A DNA stretch of 64,000 bases from Oscillospiraceae bacterium (GCA_015067025.1 SVNC01000010.1:28407-92406), one strand, 5' to 3'. Counted from the first letter of the stretch, positions 15,814 through 26,237 are shown. Program-made: numbers and translations. Notes: generated by a model from the sequence alone, not told the origin.

Positions 15814-17256
15814 TAATTCTTTTACGTACTTTTCATTTTCAAAAGCGGATTTAAAAGGCGCATATGCATCTGACGGCTGTAGTTCTTTCAGCACATCAAA
15901 TTTTCTGCACATTATATCATAATCGCTTATAAAGGCTTCAATCCCCTGCAAAACTCCATCATTACCGCAAAGCATTTCTAAAACAAATTCTGAAATTTCG
16001 TCGATATTATCAGCCTCTATGTAATTTTTATGAGTTGAAGTTTTACCGAACAAAGACAGAGTATCTGCATCCTCTGTTTCACGAAGAGAGACCTTAAGCA
16101 AAGCTTTTTCACAGTTTTCTTCCTCGCTATTGCCACAGCCTGAAAAAAATCTATCGTATATATTTTTAAGTATCTCACTTTTTTCGCCACAGAAAACTAC
16201 CTTGCTCCTGCTATCTGCTGATAATCTCTCAACATAGCTTAAAAATCCGAAAAGGAGTAAACCAAGATAATTATAGCCTGAACAGAAATGTTTATCGTAC
16301 TGTACGACTTCTCCGTACATTTTTTTATTAACAAGACCTGCCCAGACACTCTGAACAAGCGGCGACATATCTTTTGTACGATATACGTTTCCTCTGCTGT
16401 CAGGGTTTTCACATCTGAAAGCGGTTATCTGTGCTTTTTGTGCATTCCCGATATCTGAATACTCGTTATCTCCGACGTGAGCAAAGGTTGTGCAGTCCTT
16501 TTTAAGCTTTTTAAGCAGCTTGTACACTTTACCGTCATACTTGGACTTTTGTATATCACAGGAAACGATGATCTCAGTATCTGTTACGTTGTAACCGCAG
16601 GAATTGAGCAACTTACGTATTCTTTCTTCTCCGAGATACATATCGCTTAAGATCATCGGCCTCTTTCCGTTTTCAAGCAGGATATCCCATACTCTTTTCA
16701 TATATGGAGAAGCAAAGCAGAATTTCTTTTCCGTTTCAAATTCGCTTTGTACAAGCACTTCTTTGTCTATCCCAGAAGTTTTTTCAAGCATTTCCGCTAT
16801 TTCTTCAAGAGTTACCTCCGTACTGCCGCTGAGTCTTTTCTTTTCTATTCTCGCCATACTTTCAGCTTCTGTTCTTTGTTTTCTGAAATTTACACGGTCA
16901 GCTACGTCCTGAGAAAAATAAAACACATCCGTAGGTCTTGCTACATATCTGTATATCAGAGTGTCAAAGACGTCAAAGGTAACGAGGTCATATTCCATTA
17001 ACTCTTTAGCAAATTCTTCGGGCGTCTGTGACGGAATACGGCTTTCATTAACAGGGATGACATCGGGAATATATGCACCGCAGGTGCTTCTGTCCCCCAT
17101 TACGTAATAGGAGAAATTGAGTTTTAAAAGGCGTGAGAATTTTCCTGCCGTACCCGACTTCTGTCCTTTTTCACTACCGAGATAATTTTCAAATTTCTGT
17201 TTTATCTGAGGCTTTCTGTTGGCAAGAACATTATACGCCTTTTGCTTTATTCCCAT
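15799..17256 (-). CDS. HAD-superfamily hydrolase-like protein of glycan loci
   Basis: A 485-residue protein whose central part is a HAD fold: motif I DVFDTL (residues 95-100, with Asp95 as nucleophile), motif II around SDMYLG (204-209), a lysine in KSKYDGKVY and motif IV VGDNEYSD (261-268). The first 80 residues are basic and unlike HAD proteins. Relatives with the DVFDTLIYR signature occur in surface polysaccharide clusters, often fused to glycosyltransferases, but their substrates are unknown. The C-terminal 130 residues are not recognised. A GGGAGGTG site precedes the start. It has its own promoter and stands alone between the GlfT2-like gene and spoIIE. Confidence 0.75.
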   Translation of the reverse strand: MGIKQKAYNVLANRKPQIKQKFENYLGSEKGQKSGTAGKFSRLLKLNFSYYVMGDRSTCGAYIPDVIPVNESRIPSQTPEEFAKELMEYDLVTFDVFDTLIYRYVARPTDVFYFSQDVADRVNFRKQRTEAESMARIEKKRLSGSTEVTLEEIAEMLEKTSGIDKEVLVQSEFETEKKFCFASPYMKRVWDILLENGKRPMILSDMYLGEERIRKLLNSCGYNVTDTEIIVSCDIQKSKYDGKVYKLLKKLKKDCTTFAHVGDNEYSDIGNAQKAQITAFRCENPDSRGNVYRTKDMSPLVQSVWAGLVNKKMYGEVVQYDKHFCSGYNYLGLLLFGFLSYVERLSADSRSKVVFCGEKSEILKNIYDRFFSGCGNSEEENCEKALLKVSLRETEDADTLSLFGKTSTHKNYIEADNIDEISEFVLEMLCGNDGVLQGIEAFISDYDIMCRKFDVLKELQPSDAYAPFKSAFENEKYVKELKSTD

Positions 17257-17288
17257 TATTACACCTCCCGGTTCACGTTCTGCCTTTT

Positions 17289-17317
17289 ATTATATCATTT
17301 TATTTTTAAAAACTCAA
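17289..17317 (-). promoter_or_regulatory. Sigma-A type promoter for the HAD gene
   Basis: Minus-strand TTGAGT, 17-base A/T-rich spacer, TATAAT (complement of 17312-17317 and 17289-17294), about 30 bases before the start codon. Confidence 0.72.
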
Positions 17318-17349
17318 TACGTAAAGAAGTAAAACCAACAGGAGTAATT

Positions 17350-19632
17350 CTATTTTCCAAGTCTCATAGCAATTACCGATATATCATCATTCATTTTATT
17401 ACCGCTGTAGAACTTTGCAGTTTCTGCCACGTTCTTTACAAGCTCCTTTAAATCGGTATCGGATTTTGACATTTCTCTGAAAAGCCATTTGTCGTTTAGC
17501 TCTGCTCCGTCACTGGTCATTATTATCATATCTTTTTGAGATAAGGTAAAGCTTTGCTTTTCATAGCTTGGCTGATCGTTTATGCCTATCGGCAATCCCT
17601 TGCAGGAAAGCTTACTGTTTACGTTTCCGCACTTTATATAGGTGCTTGCACCTCCCGCCTTGTAGATAGTCACCTTGCCGCTGTATAGATCCACCTTGCA
17701 AAGCTCTAAGGTAGCAAAGCTTTCATCGGCACTTTTTAGCATCACTGAGGCATTTACTATTTCAATGGCGGATTCTTCGCCCGTACCGGCAGATAAAAGC
17801 TTTATAAGCATATCACACACAAAGACGGAATCTATCCTTGCTCTTGCTCCGCTTCCCATTCCGTCAGACAGTACGATATAGGCGTTGCCCTTGTTATCAA
17901 TAAAGCTGTCGTAATAGTCGCCGCAGGGGGCATCTTCATTCTTACTTATCTGATATATCTCCACGTCAAGATAATAGGTGGTCTTTGTGAACATACTGAG
18001 CTTGTAGCTGTCCCCCACCCTCGCAACTACCGGCAGGTCAAATTTTTTGTGAAAGGCAAGGGACATTGCTCCTGCCATATCCTGCTTTGACGTACCAAAA
18101 GCTTTGTCCGAATAGGCTTCAAGAAACATTCTGCCGTTATCTCCGACCTTGACGTTTACAGCTTTTGCACCTTCACATCCAAGACCCTTTAATGCCCCTT
18201 TTGCAATGCGGTTGTATTCGCTTTTTATATCCTCGTCTGAGGTAGTTTCTTCCGATAATCTTGTAAGTAATTTTTCCGTAGCTGACAGCTGAGCAGTCAG
18301 CACACTTCGCATCTGGGCAATTCTTCTTTTATTCGAAAGAGATGAAACAAAGGAATTATAGAGTCTTGTCATCTCCCCGCAAAGCTCTGACTTTTTACTA
18401 CACCTGTCACTTATGGGAGCTTTGAACATTTCTTCACTTATAGCATCACCGTTTTTAAGCCTTTTCGTAAGCTCGGCAAACTGCTTTACACTGTCGCCGT
18501 ATTCGTTACCCCAGCACTGCATATTGTATCTGCATTTGCGACAAAGCTTATCGCAGGCGGTATTATAGACAAAGCTGATATCTCTTTTACTGTCGCTTTC
18601 AAGCTTTTCAGCGGTCATATCTATAGTAGTTCTGACTTCATTTATTGCATTTTTAGCAAATAGCAGGCGATGACCGAAAAGCTCTTTTATATTATTGTCG
18701 CTGTTATCTCTTGTTCTTATTTTTTCACCGCTGATAAGATATTTTTCAGGCACTGTCATAAAAAGAGCACAACCCATAAATATATTAGCCACAAGAGAAA
18801 TATTACTGTTATCCATAGTAAAAAGTATCGTGCAAAGGGTCGAAGTAAGTAAAAGCACCGATACGGCGTTTATCTTTCTGCCGTCCTTTATAAGTCCCGT
18901 AACCGCCGCCGAAACCGACAGAACCGCCGCTAAATGAGGATAGCCGCCTGCACCCATAAATACACCTATAGCTGTTATACTTCCTGCAATTGCTCCTGCA
19001 CCGCTACCGTATCTTAAAGCCACAAAGCAGGATGACGCCACAGAAAAAATGATGCCGATATTAAAGATATTTATACTGTAGGCTGATAATATACTTATCG
19101 CAATAACCCCACCTGTCATAACCGATAACAGTCCTACGGGGTTATTCTTTATCGTGACTTCAGACAGCTCTTTCGCCTTCCATAGCTTTTTAAGGTGCAT
19201 AAATACAGGTGCCGCTCCGCCTGATAACAGACCTAAGGCAAAACAGCTCATAAGCTCGCTTACACTACCCGAGGTTACGGCGTTTGCGGTAAATACCGCT
19301 CCTGCACAGGTTATCGCCATAACTATTCCTTCACTTCTGCCGCTTTCTTTTTTTAGCATAAGCCTTACCGCCATCACCGATAAAAGCGAAGAGCAGATTA
19401 TGACTGCATTGCCGTAATCTCCGCTTAAGAAAAAGCCTATCACACTACCTACGAAAGCTGACACCGAATGTATACCCGTAAGAGTCGCCACAAAGGACGC
19501 CGAAAAGGGAGATGGTCTTCCGAGTATGGTACTCATTGAAATGACCGCTGACGCTATTATAACTATAGCGTTTGTTACCGCTAAATAACCGCTAACGCTG
19601 ATTTTTCGTTTACCTGCCGCATATTTTTGCAT
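17350..19632 (-). CDS. spoIIE: Stage II sporulation protein E (PP2C phosphatase)
   Basis: A 760-residue protein, slightly shorter than the Bacillus protein. Residues about 15-300 form some ten membrane helices, the middle region carries the SpoIIE Cys motif CRKCRYNMQCW, and the last 200 residues are a PP2C-type phosphatase (VLSDGMGSGARARIDS, ELCKVDLYSGKVTIYKAGGAS, TSDGAEL) with the metal-binding aspartates. SpoIIE dephosphorylates SpoIIAA to activate sigma-F in the forespore and interacts with the division septum. Its presence with CwlD implies a sporulation programme. The upstream DNA has a Spo0A-type promoter (19698-19731). Confidence 0.93.
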   Translation of the reverse strand: MQKYAAGKRKISVSGYLAVTNAIVIIASAVISMSTILGRPSPFSASFVATLTGIHSVSAFVGSVIGFFLSGDYGNAVIICSSLLSVMAVRLMLKKESGRSEGIVMAITCAGAVFTANAVTSGSVSELMSCFALGLLSGGAAPVFMHLKKLWKAKELSEVTIKNNPVGLLSVMTGGVIAISILSAYSINIFNIGIIFSVASSCFVALRYGSGAGAIAGSITAIGVFMGAGGYPHLAAVLSVSAAVTGLIKDGRKINAVSVLLLTSTLCTILFTMDNSNISLVANIFMGCALFMTVPEKYLISGEKIRTRDNSDNNIKELFGHRLLFAKNAINEVRTTIDMTAEKLESDSKRDISFVYNTACDKLCRKCRYNMQCWGNEYGDSVKQFAELTKRLKNGDAISEEMFKAPISDRCSKKSELCGEMTRLYNSFVSSLSNKRRIAQMRSVLTAQLSATEKLLTRLSEETTSDEDIKSEYNRIAKGALKGLGCEGAKAVNVKVGDNGRMFLEAYSDKAFGTSKQDMAGAMSLAFHKKFDLPVVARVGDSYKLSMFTKTTYYLDVEIYQISKNEDAPCGDYYDSFIDNKGNAYIVLSDGMGSGARARIDSVFVCDMLIKLLSAGTGEESAIEIVNASVMLKSADESFATLELCKVDLYSGKVTIYKAGGASTYIKCGNVNSKLSCKGLPIGINDQPSYEKQSFTLSQKDMIIMTSDGAELNDKWLFREMSKSDTDLKELVKNVAETAKFYSGNKMNDDISVIAMRLGK

Positions 19633-19654
19633 TTTTAACCTTTCCTTTCAACAT

Positions 19655-19695
19655 AAAAAGACACAAGCGGTTATTTTTACGTAACCGTTTGTGTC
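19655..19695 (-). terminator. Terminator downstream of rsmA
   Basis: A 14-bp stem with one G-T pair (19660-19673 with 19682-19695) followed on the minus strand by five T residues. It would end transcripts from radA-rsmA before spoIIE. The predicted spoIIE start point (about 19691) lies inside the promoter-proximal arm, so spoIIE transcripts would lack most of one arm. Confidence 0.8.
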
Positions 19696-19697
19696 CT

Positions 19698-19731
19698 ATT
19701 CTACACTATCCATTGTGTGAATTTTGTCAAA
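19698..19731 (-). promoter_or_regulatory. Spo0A-type spoIIE promoter with 21-bp spacer
   Basis: On the minus strand TTGACA and TAGAAT are separated by 21 bases rather than 17. The -35 box overlaps a perfect 0A box (TTTGTCAAA on the plus strand, 19723-19731). Bacillus spoIIE and spoIIG promoters, which are sigma-A dependent and activated by phosphorylated Spo0A, show the same extended spacing. Confidence 0.7.
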
Positions 19732-19760
19732 AGAAAGAAGCGGAAAAACCGATTTCGTCA

Positions 19761-20621
19761 TCAGCCTTTAAGTTTTTCTATAATACGATAAAGAGATACA
19801 AAATCATCCATAGAAAGCTCTTCTGCTCTTGTGGTAGGCTTTAGACCTGCCTGCTCCATTCCCTCAGAAAGCTCTGCTTTAGAAACTTTGAAATACGATG
19901 ACACGGGATTTATAAGTTGTTTTCTTCTCTGAGAAAAGCTCTGCTTTATCACTTCAAAGAACAGCTTTTCATTATCCACCTTATAGGGCGGTTCCTTATG
20001 AAGCTTTATGCTTATTACCGCACTATCTACGTTGGGAGCAGGCATAAAGGAGCCTCTGTTTACTCTGAATAGCTTTTCGGGCTTTGCATAATAATTAACC
20101 GCCGCTGTGATAGCACCGCACTCACGACTGCCCACCTTAGCACAAATTCTGTCAGCGGCTTCAAGCTGTACCATAACCGTCACAGCCTTTATCGGAAGCT
20201 TTTCTTCAAGCAGCTTCATAATAACGGGTGAAGTTATATAGTAAGGCAGATTTGCACAGACGATAACCTCCATATCCGGGAATTTCTCTGCAATTAGAGC
20301 ATTGAGGTCAGTTTCCAGTACGTCGGCAAAGACCACCTCTACGTTATCGTAATCGGCAAGAGTCTCCTCAAGGATAGGCTTTAAGGAGGTATCTATTTCT
20401 ACCGCAACTACCTTTTTGCATCTTTCGGCAAGCTCTCTTGTAAGAACACCTATACCTGTACCTATCTCTATCGCACCGACCTCTTTACCTGCACCGCCCA
20501 TTTCTGCAATTTTAGGGCATACGGAAGGATTTATCAGAAAGTTCTGACCCAGCGACTTTGTAAAGGAAAAGCCGTGCTTTTCAAAAAGATTTTTTATTGT
20601 TCCTATATCAGTTAATTTCAT
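19761..20621 (-). CDS. rsmA: 16S rRNA dimethyladenosine transferase RsmA/KsgA
   Basis: A 286-residue Rossmann methyltransferase that dimethylates two adjacent adenines near the 3' end of 16S rRNA. KSLGQNFLINPSVC, the SAM loop EIGTGIGVLT, VVAVEIDTSL, CANLPYYITSP (catalytic NLPY) and the helical C-terminal domain are all present, and length is normal. It overlaps nothing but starts only four bases after the radA stop, so the pair is co-transcribed and ends at the hairpin at 19655. Confidence 0.96.
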   Translation of the reverse strand: MKLTDIGTIKNLFEKHGFSFTKSLGQNFLINPSVCPKIAEMGGAGKEVGAIEIGTGIGVLTRELAERCKKVVAVEIDTSLKPILEETLADYDNVEVVFADVLETDLNALIAEKFPDMEVIVCANLPYYITSPVIMKLLEEKLPIKAVTVMVQLEAADRICAKVGSRECGAITAAVNYYAKPEKLFRVNRGSFMPAPNVDSAVISIKLHKEPPYKVDNEKLFFEVIKQSFSQRRKQLINPVSSYFKVSKAELSEGMEQAGLKPTTRAEELSMDDFVSLYRIIEKLKG

Positions 20622-20624
20622 TTA

Positions 20625-22013
20625 TTATTCCTTTTTCTCATCTACTTTTGAGATAGCTTCTATCACGCTGAAAGCTTGCTTTATATTAGCCGCACCGTAA
20701 ATGCTTATGCCGTAGTTTTCACTTTTATCAAGATCCTTTAAGGAGGATTTGGGTACTATGCACTTTTCAAAGCCCATTCTTGCCGCTTCTCTTACTCTTT
20801 GTCTTATATGGGATACCGCTCTTATCTCACCGCCGAGTCCAAGTTCTCCGAATACCGCCACGTCATCACCGATGTCCTTATCCTGAAGTCCTGAGTATAG
20901 GGCAAGAGCAATCGCTAAATCACTTGCCGGCTCGTCGATTTTAAGTCCGCCGATGATATTTATATACACGTCGTACGCACCGAATAAAAGCCCTGCTCTT
21001 TTTTCAAGCACCGCCAAAAGTACGCAGAGTCGGTTATAATCAAAGCCTGCGGAAACTCTTCTTGGTGCTGAAAATCCCGTCTTGCTGACAAGTGCCTGAA
21101 CCTCTGCTAAAATAGGACGACTGCCCTCCATTGTGCAAAGGACGGTAATTCCGCTAACGCCTGCAGGTCTGCCTGATAAAAGCATAGCGGAGGGGTTTTC
21201 CACTTCAAAAAGTCCCCTGTCACGCATTTCAAATACGCCTATTTCGTTCGTTGAACCGAAGCGGTTCTTGACGGCTCTTAATATACGATAGCTGAGCTGT
21301 TTGTCACCCTCAAAATAAAGCACTGTATCTACAATATGCTCCAGTACCTTAGGACCTGCAATACCGCCGTCCTTATTGACGTGACCTACTAAGAATACTG
21401 ATATATCAAGGCTTTTTGCCATCTGCATAAAGGCGTTTGTGCATTCTCTTACCTGGACAAGACTGCCGGGTACTGACTGTATTTCCGTCATCTGCATTGT
21501 CTGTATAGAGTCTATGATAACTACGTCAGGCTTTTCTGCCCTGACGCCCTCGATTATCGTATCGCAATCGGTGCAGGCACTGATGTAGAGTCCGTCTGCT
21601 GAAACGCCAAGTCTGTCGGCTCTGAGCTTTATCTGTCTTTCGCTTTCCTCGCCCGAAATATAAAGCACCTTTTTACCATCGGCAAGACAACTGCATATCT
21701 GAAGTAACAGGGTGGATTTACCGATACCGGGGTCGCCGCTGAGCAGTACCAAAGAGCCTTTTACAAGGCCACCGCCAAGCACTCTGTCAAGCTCTCCCAT
21801 ACCTGTGGGATATCTTGTTTCATCCTTAAAGCTCATAGAGTTTATACTGCTGAGCTTTAAATTGCCCACCTTTACGGAAGAAGTGCCGCTTTTCTTTACA
21901 ACTACCTCTTCTTCGAGAGTGTTCCACGCTCCGCAGGCGTTACAGCGTCCAGCCCATTTTGGATACTGCTGTCCGCACTCGCTACAGATATATACAGTTT
22001 TTGCCTTTGCCAT
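20625..22013 (-). CDS. radA: DNA repair protein RadA
   Basis: A 462-residue RadA: N-terminal zinc finger (CSECGQQYPKWAGRCNAC), RecA-like ATPase with Walker A GDPGIGKST, the RadA-specific KNRFGSTNEIG motif and a C-terminal Lon-protease-like domain (FGELGLGGEIRAVSHIRQR). RadA is a hexameric helicase that promotes branch migration during recombination. It follows the cwlD gene by 15 bases. Confidence 0.96.
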   Translation of the reverse strand: MAKAKTVYICSECGQQYPKWAGRCNACGAWNTLEEEVVVKKSGTSSVKVGNLKLSSINSMSFKDETRYPTGMGELDRVLGGGLVKGSLVLLSGDPGIGKSTLLLQICSCLADGKKVLYISGEESERQIKLRADRLGVSADGLYISACTDCDTIIEGVRAEKPDVVIIDSIQTMQMTEIQSVPGSLVQVRECTNAFMQMAKSLDISVFLVGHVNKDGGIAGPKVLEHIVDTVLYFEGDKQLSYRILRAVKNRFGSTNEIGVFEMRDRGLFEVENPSAMLLSGRPAGVSGITVLCTMEGSRPILAEVQALVSKTGFSAPRRVSAGFDYNRLCVLLAVLEKRAGLLFGAYDVYINIIGGLKIDEPASDLAIALALYSGLQDKDIGDDVAVFGELGLGGEIRAVSHIRQRVREAARMGFEKCIVPKSSLKDLDKSENYGISIYGAANIKQAFSVIEAISKVDEKKE

Positions 22014-22028
22014 TTTTATCAGTCCTTT

Positions 22029-22835
22029 TTATTTCAACGTATCGTATATTTTAAGAGAATTATCGTAATTCATTACACCGATATCATCGGTGTTTTCATT
22101 TTCCGTTCTTCCGTTTATCGTCTGCAGGTATCGTATAATGCCGTTATACACCATAAAAGCTACCTTGCGCTGATATTCTTCACTGCTTAAATTTGCGGCG
22201 TCCTGTGCATTGGATAAAAAGCCGCATTCGATAAGCACCGCAGGAGTCATAGTGTCCTTGAAAAGATAAAGCTCATCTCCTGATAGCTTTATTTCTCTGT
22301 TGTTATTCGGTTGTATCACCTTGAAGTTATCCTGCATTATCTGTGCTAAAAGCATATTATCGGGGTTGTTTTCGTTATAGAAAATCTGTGCTCCGAAGTA
22401 TTCAGGGTCGGTGAATTTATTCTGATGAATGGATAAAAAAATACAGTCCTTATAGCTTTTTATTATTTCAAGGCGGTTTTCCATATCCGATATCTTCTGA
22501 TTTCTTATCCCTGTTACTCCGCTGTCGTGGATGGATTTATCCGCATTTCTTGTCAGAACCACGTTAAAGCCTGAAATTGTCAGCATATCCCTTAAATCTC
22601 TTACAATCTCAAGGTTTATATTCTTTTCAAGCTCTCCGTTTATGCCCACTGCACCGCTGTCAAGTCCTCCATGGCCTGCGTCAAGCACAATGGTCTTCTT
22701 TTCTGTTATCCTGCCGCCTGACGTCCTTACAGAAAGCTCCGAAAAATCCGCACTCACGGCTATTACTGTAAAGCATCCGAGTAGTAAAAGCACGGCAGGA
22801 ATACGGCTTTTAAGCTTTTTTATGTACTTGTTCAT
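22029..22835 (-). CDS. cwlD: Sporulation-type N-acetylmuramoyl-L-alanine amidase CwlD
   Basis: A membrane-anchored zinc amidase: one N-terminal helix (IPAVLLLLGCFTVIAVSA, about 13-30) followed by the Amidase_3 domain with DAGHGG, an early Glu ligand, SIHQNKF (second His) and VLIECGFLSN (catalytic Glu). The SIHQNKFTDP and YFGAQIFYNEN segments resemble CwlD, which trims stem peptides to prepare muramic-delta-lactam in spore cortex. The frame is open upstream, but the ATG at 22835 has GAAAGGA about ten bases before it and begins a typical signal-anchor. Confidence 0.85.
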   Translation of the reverse strand: MNKYIKKLKSRIPAVLLLLGCFTVIAVSADFSELSVRTSGGRITEKKTIVLDAGHGGLDSGAVGINGELEKNINLEIVRDLRDMLTISGFNVVLTRNADKSIHDSGVTGIRNQKISDMENRLEIIKSYKDCIFLSIHQNKFTDPEYFGAQIFYNENNPDNMLLAQIMQDNFKVIQPNNNREIKLSGDELYLFKDTMTPAVLIECGFLSNAQDAANLSSEEYQRKVAFMVYNGIIRYLQTINGRTENENTDDIGVMNYDNSLKIYDTLK

Positions 22836-22907
22836 AACATTTGTCCTTTCGGTTTTTGTACAATATATGAAACAAGCAGTCGTATTATGCACCCCTCTGA
22901 TAAAATA

Positions 22908-22936
22908 AGTATAACACATTTGACACTATTTAGCAA
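22908..22936 (-). promoter_or_regulatory. Promoter for cwlD-radA-rsmA
   Basis: Minus-strand TTGCTA, 17-base spacer, TATACT (complement of 22931-22936 and 22908-22913), about 65 bases before the cwlD start. Confidence 0.6.
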
Positions 22937-22980
22937 GCGTACTTTCTGCTCTTAAAAGCGTAAAAAAATAACATTTTTTC

Positions 22981-23009
22981 TTGACAAACACATATAACTG
23001 TTATATAAT
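22981..23009 (+). promoter_or_regulatory. Perfect sigma-A promoter of the glycan operon
   Basis: TTGACA (22981-22986), 17-base spacer, TATAAT (23004-23009), with no deviation from consensus. Transcription should start near 23016, leaving a leader of about 175 bases before rmlA. The leader holds an eight-base inverted repeat, ATATCAGA (23064-23071) and TCTGATAT (23112-23119), that could fold; no T-run follows, so there is no sign of attenuation. Confidence 0.88.
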
Positions 23010-23189
23010 TAATAATGTGTGATTTTCGTTGTTTTTTTGCAAAAAGTGAATTTTACATATAAAATATCAGACCTTACGACAATGATGCTAATACCATCCG
23101 TTCATCCGAAATCTGATATCTGATTTTGTCAAGTGTGCAAAACTAAATTTGTACTTTGATTTATTTTTTTGAAAGAGGTGTAGTTTTAA

Positions 23190-24068
23190 ATGAAAGGCAT
23201 TATATTAGCCGGTGGCAAAGGAACTCGTTTATACCCCAACACAATAGCTGTTTCAAAACAATTATTACCAATATATGACAAACCACTTATCTACTATCCT
23301 TTATCTGTCTTACTTTTAGCCGGCATAAAGGATGTTTTATTGATATCCACCCCTGAGGATACCCCAAACTACGAAAAGCTTCTCGGTGACGGAAGCAGAA
23401 TAGGCATTAACATACAGTACGCTGTTCAGGACAAACCAAGAGGTCTCGCTGACGCTTTTATACTCGGTGCAGATTTTATCGGCAATGACAGCGTTTGTCT
23501 TGTTCTCGGAGATAACGTTTTCTACGGAAAAGGCTTCAGTGCTATTCTGAAAAACGCACAGGAAACTATTGCAAACGGCGGTGCCGCGGTATTCGGCTAT
23601 CCTGTAAAAAATCCCAAGGAATTCGGTGTGGTAGAATTTGATGAAAACCATAAGGTTATTTCTATCGAAGAAAAACCTGAAAAACCCAAGTCGAATTACG
23701 CCGTTCCCGGTTTATATTTCTATGACAATCAGGTTGTAGATATTGCCAAAAACGTAAAGCCCTCCGCTCGCGGAGAAATTGAAATCACTTCTATCAACAA
23801 CTACTATCTGGCGCAGGGAAATCTCAGCGTAACCCTTATGGGAAGAGGTATGTCATGGCTTGATACAGGCTCTCCCAAGGGCATGCACAAAGCCAGCGGC
23901 TTTGTAAAGACCGTACAGGAAATGCAGGGCTTCTACATATCCTGCATAGAGGAAATTGCATGGAGACGCGGTTTCATTTCAACTGAACAGCTTCACAAGC
24001 TTGGCGAAGAACTTTCAATGACGGAATACGGAAAATACTTACTTTCATTATCGGAGGAATTACTATGA
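23190..24068 (+). CDS. rmlA: Glucose-1-phosphate thymidylyltransferase RmlA
   Basis: A 292-residue nucleotidyltransferase making dTDP-glucose. The activation loop [36 protein letters not shown] and the C-terminal [10 protein letters not shown] motif are those of RmlA, and length is typical of the long form. It opens the plus-strand glycan operon, with a GAAAGAGGTG ribosome site, and its stop overlaps the rmlB start by four bases. Confidence 0.96.
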   Translation: MKGIILAGGKGTRLYPNTIAVSKQLLPIYDKPLIYYPLSVLLLAGIKDVLLISTPEDTPNYEKLLGDGSRIGINIQYAVQDKPRGLADAFILGADFIGNDSVCLVLGDNVFYGKGFSAILKNAQETIANGGAAVFGYPVKNPKEFGVVEFDENHKVISIEEKPEKPKSNYAVPGLYFYDNQVVDIAKNVKPSARGEIEITSINNYYLAQGNLSVTLMGRGMSWLDTGSPKGMHKASGFVKTVQEMQGFYISCIEEIAWRRGFISTEQLHKLGEELSMTEYGKYLLSLSEELL

Positions 24069-25084
24069 CAATTATCGTAACAGGCGGTGCCGGATTTATC
24101 GGTGGTAACTTTGTACACTATATGCTTAAGGCTCATCCCGAATATCGTATCGTATGTCTTGACTGCCTTACTTACGCAGGAAATATGGAAACTCTTGCTC
24201 CTGTAATGGACAACCCCAACTTCCGTTTCTGCAAGGTAGATATCACAGACAGAGAAGCTGTAAACAAGGTGTTTGAAGAGGAGCATCCTGATATCGTTGT
24301 AAACTTTGCGGCAGAAAGCCACGTTGACCGTTCCATCGAAAACCCCGGTGTGTTCCTCAACACAAATATTATGGGTACTCAGGTAATGATGGACGCTTGC
24401 CGTAAGTACGGCATACAGCGTTATCACCAGGTTTCTACTGACGAGGTTTACGGAGATCTTCCCCTGGACAGACCTGACCTTTTCTTTACAGAAGAAACAC
24501 CTATCCATACGTCAAGCCCCTACTCTGCTTCTAAGGCAAGTGCGGACTTACTTGTTCAGGCTTACCACAGAACCTTTGGTCTGCCTGTGACTATTTCACG
24601 TTGCTCAAACAACTACGGACCCTATCACTTCCCTGAAAAGCTTATCCCCTTAATGATCGCCAATGCACTGAACGACAAGCCTCTCCCTGTATACGGCGAA
24701 GGACTTAACGTACGTGACTGGCTTTACGTAGAGGATCACTGCAGAGCAATAGATCTTATAATCCACAAGGGTACTGTCGGTGAAGTATATAACATCGGCG
24801 GTCACAACGAAATGAAGAACATTGATATCGTTAAAATAATCTGCAAGGCTCTTGATAAGCCCGAAAGCCTTATCACCTACGTAGCTGACCGCAAGGGACA
24901 CGATATGCGTTACGCAATTGATCCTACAAAGATACACAACGAACTTGGTTGGTTACCTGAAACAAAATTTGCAGACGGCATACAGAAAACGATCGACTGG
25001 TATCTGAATAACCGTGAATGGTGGGAACACATCATCAACGGCGAATATCAGGAATACTACGAAAGAATGTATAGTAACAGATAA
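24065..25084 (+). CDS. rmlB: dTDP-glucose 4,6-dehydratase RmlB
   Basis: An extended SDR of 339 residues that turns dTDP-glucose into dTDP-4-keto-6-deoxyglucose. The NAD loop [19 protein letters not shown], the catalytic TDEVYGDL region and YSASKAS (Tyr-x3-Lys) identify it. No RmlC or RmlD is present, so rhamnose is not the expected product here; the next gene is an aminotransferase. Confidence 0.96.
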   Translation: MTIIVTGGAGFIGGNFVHYMLKAHPEYRIVCLDCLTYAGNMETLAPVMDNPNFRFCKVDITDREAVNKVFEEEHPDIVVNFAAESHVDRSIENPGVFLNTNIMGTQVMMDACRKYGIQRYHQVSTDEVYGDLPLDRPDLFFTEETPIHTSSPYSASKASADLLVQAYHRTFGLPVTISRCSNNYGPYHFPEKLIPLMIANALNDKPLPVYGEGLNVRDWLYVEDHCRAIDLIIHKGTVGEVYNIGGHNEMKNIDIVKIICKALDKPESLITYVADRKGHDMRYAIDPTKIHNELGWLPETKFADGIQKTIDWYLNNREWWEHIINGEYQEYYERMYSNR

Positions 25085-25119
25085 AAGAATATAAAACACG
25101 AACTAAGGAGACAAAAACA

Positions 25120-26223
25120 ATGAACATCCCATATTGCTCATTTGAGACTATGCATAACGAGCTGAACGCACAGCTTCACGAATGCTTTGACAGAGTTCTT
25201 TCAAGCAATTACTTCATCACAGGTCCTGAGCTTTCTGCCTTTGAAAAGGAATTTGCAGAATATTGCGGAGTTAAGCACGCTATCGGCTGTGGTACAGGTC
25301 TCGACGCATTATACCTTGTGCTCAAAGCACTCGGCGTAGGTGCAGGCGATGAAGTCATCGTACCCTCAAATACATTTATTGCTACAGCACTTGCAGTTTC
25401 TTATGCAGGTGCAACACCTGTATTTGTAGAACCTGATATGCAGTCCTACAACATCGACACAAACAGAATAGAAGAAAAGATAAACGAAAAGACAAAGGCG
25501 ATCATTGCGGTACATCTTTACGGTCGAGCAAGCGATATGGACGTAATCTGTGAGCTTGCAAAAAAGCACAACCTTTATCTGCTTGAAGATGCTGCTCAGG
25601 CACACGGTGCACAGTTTAAGGGCAAGCGTGTAGGCGGCTTTGGTATAGCGGCAGGCTTCAGCTTCTATCCCGGTAAGAACCTCGGTGCTTTAGGCGACAG
25701 CGGTGCAGTAGTCACAAACGACGACCAGCTTGCTGAAAAGGTAAGAATGCTCCGTAACTACGGTTCAAGCCGCAAATATCATCACGATTATCTCGGAACA
25801 AACTCAAGACTTGACGAATTACAGGCTTCATTCCTAAGAGTAAAGCTTACTCAGCTCGACAAGTGGAACGCAGAAAGAAATCGTATCGCTGATATATATA
25901 TCGAGAAAATAAACAACCCTCTTATCAAGATGCCGCTACCTTCAGATGATGACCACTATACTGTATGGCACATCTTCCCTGTTCTTTGTGAGCAGAGAGA
26001 CAAGCTTCAGGCGTATCTCAGCGAAAAGGGCATCGGAACACTTTCTCACTATCCCGTTCCTATGCATATGCAGAAGGCTTATGCATCTCTTGGCATTGCT
26101 GAGGGTGAATTACCTAACGCAGAAAAAATATCTTCCTGCGAGCTTAGTATTCCGCTTTACTACGGACTGAGCGACGAGGAGATCGAATATATTGTTGAAG
26201 CTTTAAACAGCTTCAAGGGTTAA
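25120..26223 (+). CDS. FdtB-like sugar aminotransferase (DegT/DnrJ/EryC1)
   Basis: A 367-residue PLP aminotransferase of the DegT/DnrJ/EryC1 family. The Schiff-base lysine is in [17 protein letters not shown] and the [12 protein letters not shown] and [25 protein letters not shown] segments are characteristic of the FdtB/QdtB group that aminates the C3 keto position. With rmlAB upstream and the ketoisomerase at 12,647, a dTDP-3-amino-3,6-dideoxyhexose is the likely product. AAGGAG precedes the start. Confidence 0.88.
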   Translation: MNIPYCSFETMHNELNAQLHECFDRVLSSNYFITGPELSAFEKEFAEYCGVKHAIGCGTGLDALYLVLKALGVGAGDEVIVPSNTFIATALAVSYAGATPVFVEPDMQSYNIDTNRIEEKINEKTKAIIAVHLYGRASDMDVICELAKKHNLYLLEDAAQAHGAQFKGKRVGGFGIAAGFSFYPGKNLGALGDSGAVVTNDDQLAEKVRMLRNYGSSRKYHHDYLGTNSRLDELQASFLRVKLTQLDKWNAERNRIADIYIEKINNPLIKMPLPSDDDHYTVWHIFPVLCEQRDKLQAYLSEKGIGTLSHYPVPMHMQKAYASLGIAEGELPNAEKISSCELSIPLYYGLSDEEIEYIVEALNSFKG

Positions 26224-26237
26224 TTACGGAGGGAAAT

